A stretch of 64,000 bases of DNA from Streptomyces rimosus (lineage in GTDB: Bacteria; Actinomycetota; Actinomycetes; Streptomycetales; Streptomycetaceae), in NCBI RefSeq assembly GCF_008704655.1, contig NZ_CP023688.1, positions 6,129,501 through 6,193,500 on the forward strand, written 5' to 3'. This document shows positions 62,593-64,000 of this stretch, piece after piece. The notes under the pieces were generated by a model. The model did not search any database. It was not told the origin of the DNA and saw only the letters and a program-made list of their open reading frames with translations. Both the position numbers and the translations under genes were made by a program. Every line of letters starts with the position of its first letter. Within the stretch, counting starts at the first letter, position 1.

Positions 62593-64000
62593 ATGCCCCG
62601 TACACGGTCCGCCGCCCCCTCCGTAACCGGCCTGGATCGCCGGGCCTTTCTCACCGCCGCCGGCGCCGTCGGCGCCACCACCGCCCTCGCGCTCGCGTAC
62701 GGGACCGGCGCCGCCCCGACCGCCGCGCCGGACCGGTTCGCCCCGCCCCTCGTCGCCCCGGAACCGGTCGTCGCGCCACCCGTTCCCCGGGTGCCGTACG
62801 CCGAGGGCACCACCCTCGCCACGGTGGCCACTCCGCGCGGCGCCGCCGGATACCGCAGACTCGCCGAGGGCCCCGGCTGGGACCGCGTCGTACGCGCCGA
62901 ACTCGCCGCCGCGCGCCCCGGCCGGGACGACCGGCGTACCGTACTGGCCTCCTTCGTGCAGTTCACCGACCTCCACCTGGTCGACGTGCAGAATCCGCTG
63001 CGCCACGAATACCTGCGGGTGCGGGCGGCCGGTGCCTGGCGTCCGCAGGAGGCACTGTCCGTCGCGGGCGCGGTCTCCCTCGTCGAACGCGTCAACAGCC
63101 TGCCCGGCGGGCCCGCCACCGGCGCGCCGCTGTCCTTCGCGATGACCACCGGCGACAACACCGACAACAACTCCAGCATCGAACTGGACTGGTTCCTCAC
63201 CGCGATGAGCGGCGGCCGGATCACCCCCAACTCCGGCGACCCCCGGCACTACGAAGGGGTCCAGAACAGCAACCACCCCCTCTACTGGCAGCCGGACAGC
63301 GACCTGCGCGACGCCGACAAGATCCGCGGCTTTCCCGGCGTGCCCGGTTTCCTGGAGGCGGCGACCCGCACGGTCACCAGCCCGGGGCTGCGCCTGCCCT
63401 GGTACTCGACCGTCGGCAACCACGACTCGCTGCCCGGCGGCTGCTGCACCCCCGACGACCCGTTCCTGGCCGAGATCGCCACCGGCGGGCGCAAGCTGGA
63501 ACTGCTGCCCGCCGACGAGGCGATCCGCGCCTACCTCGCGGTACTCGGCGGCCCGGGCCCCGGGCGGCGGGAATTCGCCGACCTGCTGAAGGCGCACGGG
63601 AGGCGGGCGCGCTCGGTCACCCCGGACGAGCGCCGCGTCCCCTTCACCCGCGCCGGCTATCTGCGCGCGCACCTGGCCCCCCGCTACACCGGCCCGGGGC
63701 CGCACGGCCACGGCTATACGGCGGCCGACCTCGACGCGGACCGGCTGTACTACAGCTTCCGCATCGCGGAGGACGTGGTGGGCGTCAGCCTCGACACCAC
63801 CGACCCCGGCGGCCACCACACCGGCTCGCTCGGCTCCGGACAGCTGCGCTGGCTCGACCGCACGCTGCGGGCCCACCCGTACGAGCACGTCCTCGTCTTC
63901 AGCCACCACACCAGTACGTCGATGGACAACACCGTGCCCGACCCGGCCCACCCGGCCGAGCGGCGGCACAGCGGGGCCGAGCTGGTCGCGCTGCTCTCCC
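62593..64000 (+). CDS. Tat-exported metallophosphoesterase (TIGR03767-like), cut by window end
   Basis: The first 469 codons of an open frame are present; the end lies beyond the window. The N-terminus has a Tat signal (DRRAFLTAAG then a hydrophobic stretch). Calcineurin-like metal motifs follow in order: FTDLHLVD (Asp126, His128), TTGDNTDNN (Asp188), VGNHDS (Asn276, His277) and FSHHTSTS (His438, His439). It should hydrolyse phosphate esters outside the membrane with two metal ions. AGGGAG-like GGGAG lies seven bases before the ATG. The PHO box upstream fits a phosphate-scavenging role. Confidence 0.9.
   Translation, partial: MPRTRSAAPSVTGLDRRAFLTAAGAVGATTALALAYGTGAAPTAAPDRFAPPLVAPEPVVAPPVPRVPYAEGTTLATVATPRGAAGYRRLAEGPGWDRVVRAELAAARPGRDDRRTVLASFVQFTDLHLVDVQNPLRHEYLRVRAAGAWRPQEALSVAGAVSLVERVNSLPGGPATGAPLSFAMTTGDNTDNNSSIELDWFLTAMSGGRITPNSGDPRHYEGVQNSNHPLYWQPDSDLRDADKIRGFPGVPGFLEAATRTVTSPGLRLPWYSTVGNHDSLPGGCCTPDDPFLAEIATGGRKLELLPADEAIRAYLAVLGGPGPGRREFADLLKAHGRRARSVTPDERRVPFTRAGYLRAHLAPRYTGPGPHGHGYTAADLDADRLYYSFRIAEDVVGVSLDTTDPGGHHTGSLGSGQLRWLDRTLRAHPYEHVLVFSHHTSTSMDNTVPDPAHPAERRHSGAELVALLS

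Overview
The DNA is a Streptomyces-type actinobacterial chromosome segment. It has very high GC, GTG/TTG starts, GGAGG-type ribosome sites, ATGA/GTGA stop-start overlaps and a single rare TTA codon. It also carries hallmark families: SsbB, a DUF5753/DUF397 pair, the csn glucosamine-oligosaccharide operon, a LAETG sortase substrate and the PknG-GlnH-GlnX module. Gene content and order resemble my recollection of the S. coelicolor core around csnR to ssbB. The window reads as chromosomal core with small accessory insertions, not as a plasmid or prophage.

Layout. 1-6.3 kb: tail of an unknown gene, ssbB with a DnaA-box-like site upstream, a thioester-domain surface protein, EttA, a hotdog thioesterase and a coupled hypothetical. 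6.4-8.0 kb: truncated haemoglobin O and a PCMT-like methyltransferase. 8.1-20.6 kb (all minus strand): GlnX, GlnH, a 51-codon ORF, a helical protein, PknG, a PP2C phosphatase, a VWA protein and an FHA protein, read here in transcription order. 21.3-28.5 kb (minus): csnR-csnE-csnF-csnG-csnH-csnK, with a recognisable promoter and operator in front of csnR.

28.6-31.3 kb: the ATPase / XRE-DUF5753 / DUF397 triad typical of Streptomyces developmental regulators, and an orphan SUKH-4 immunity protein. 31.3-35.0 kb (minus): a three-subunit molybdenum hydroxylase. 35.2-39.0 kb: a polymorphic-toxin locus with a WXG100-like deaminase toxin, a SUKH-3 protein, a second free-standing deaminase, another SUKH-3 protein and an unknown protein. 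39.1-49.2 kb: MscS channel, HNH protein, GH84-like hexosaminidase, a small acidic protein coupled to malQ, and a GH29 fucosidase. 49.3-53.1 kb: small membrane protein, acyl-ACP desaturase, LysR regulator and allantoicase. 53.1-64.0 kb: aminopeptidase N, Uma2 nuclease, MazEF, a DUF1203 protein, aspartate-semialdehyde dehydrogenase, a subtilase, and a Tat-exported metallophosphoesterase behind a PHO-box-like repeat, cut off by the window end.

The parts most worth a second look are the 12-kb amino-acid sensing and phosphorylation module, the double-deaminase immunity locus, the csn operator/promoter, and the PHO-box-like site. The kinase module unites mycobacterial-type GlnX-GlnH-PknG with a VWA-PP2C-FHA set. 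Most convergent gene pairs are separated by long, often perfect, palindromes that look like two-way terminators.
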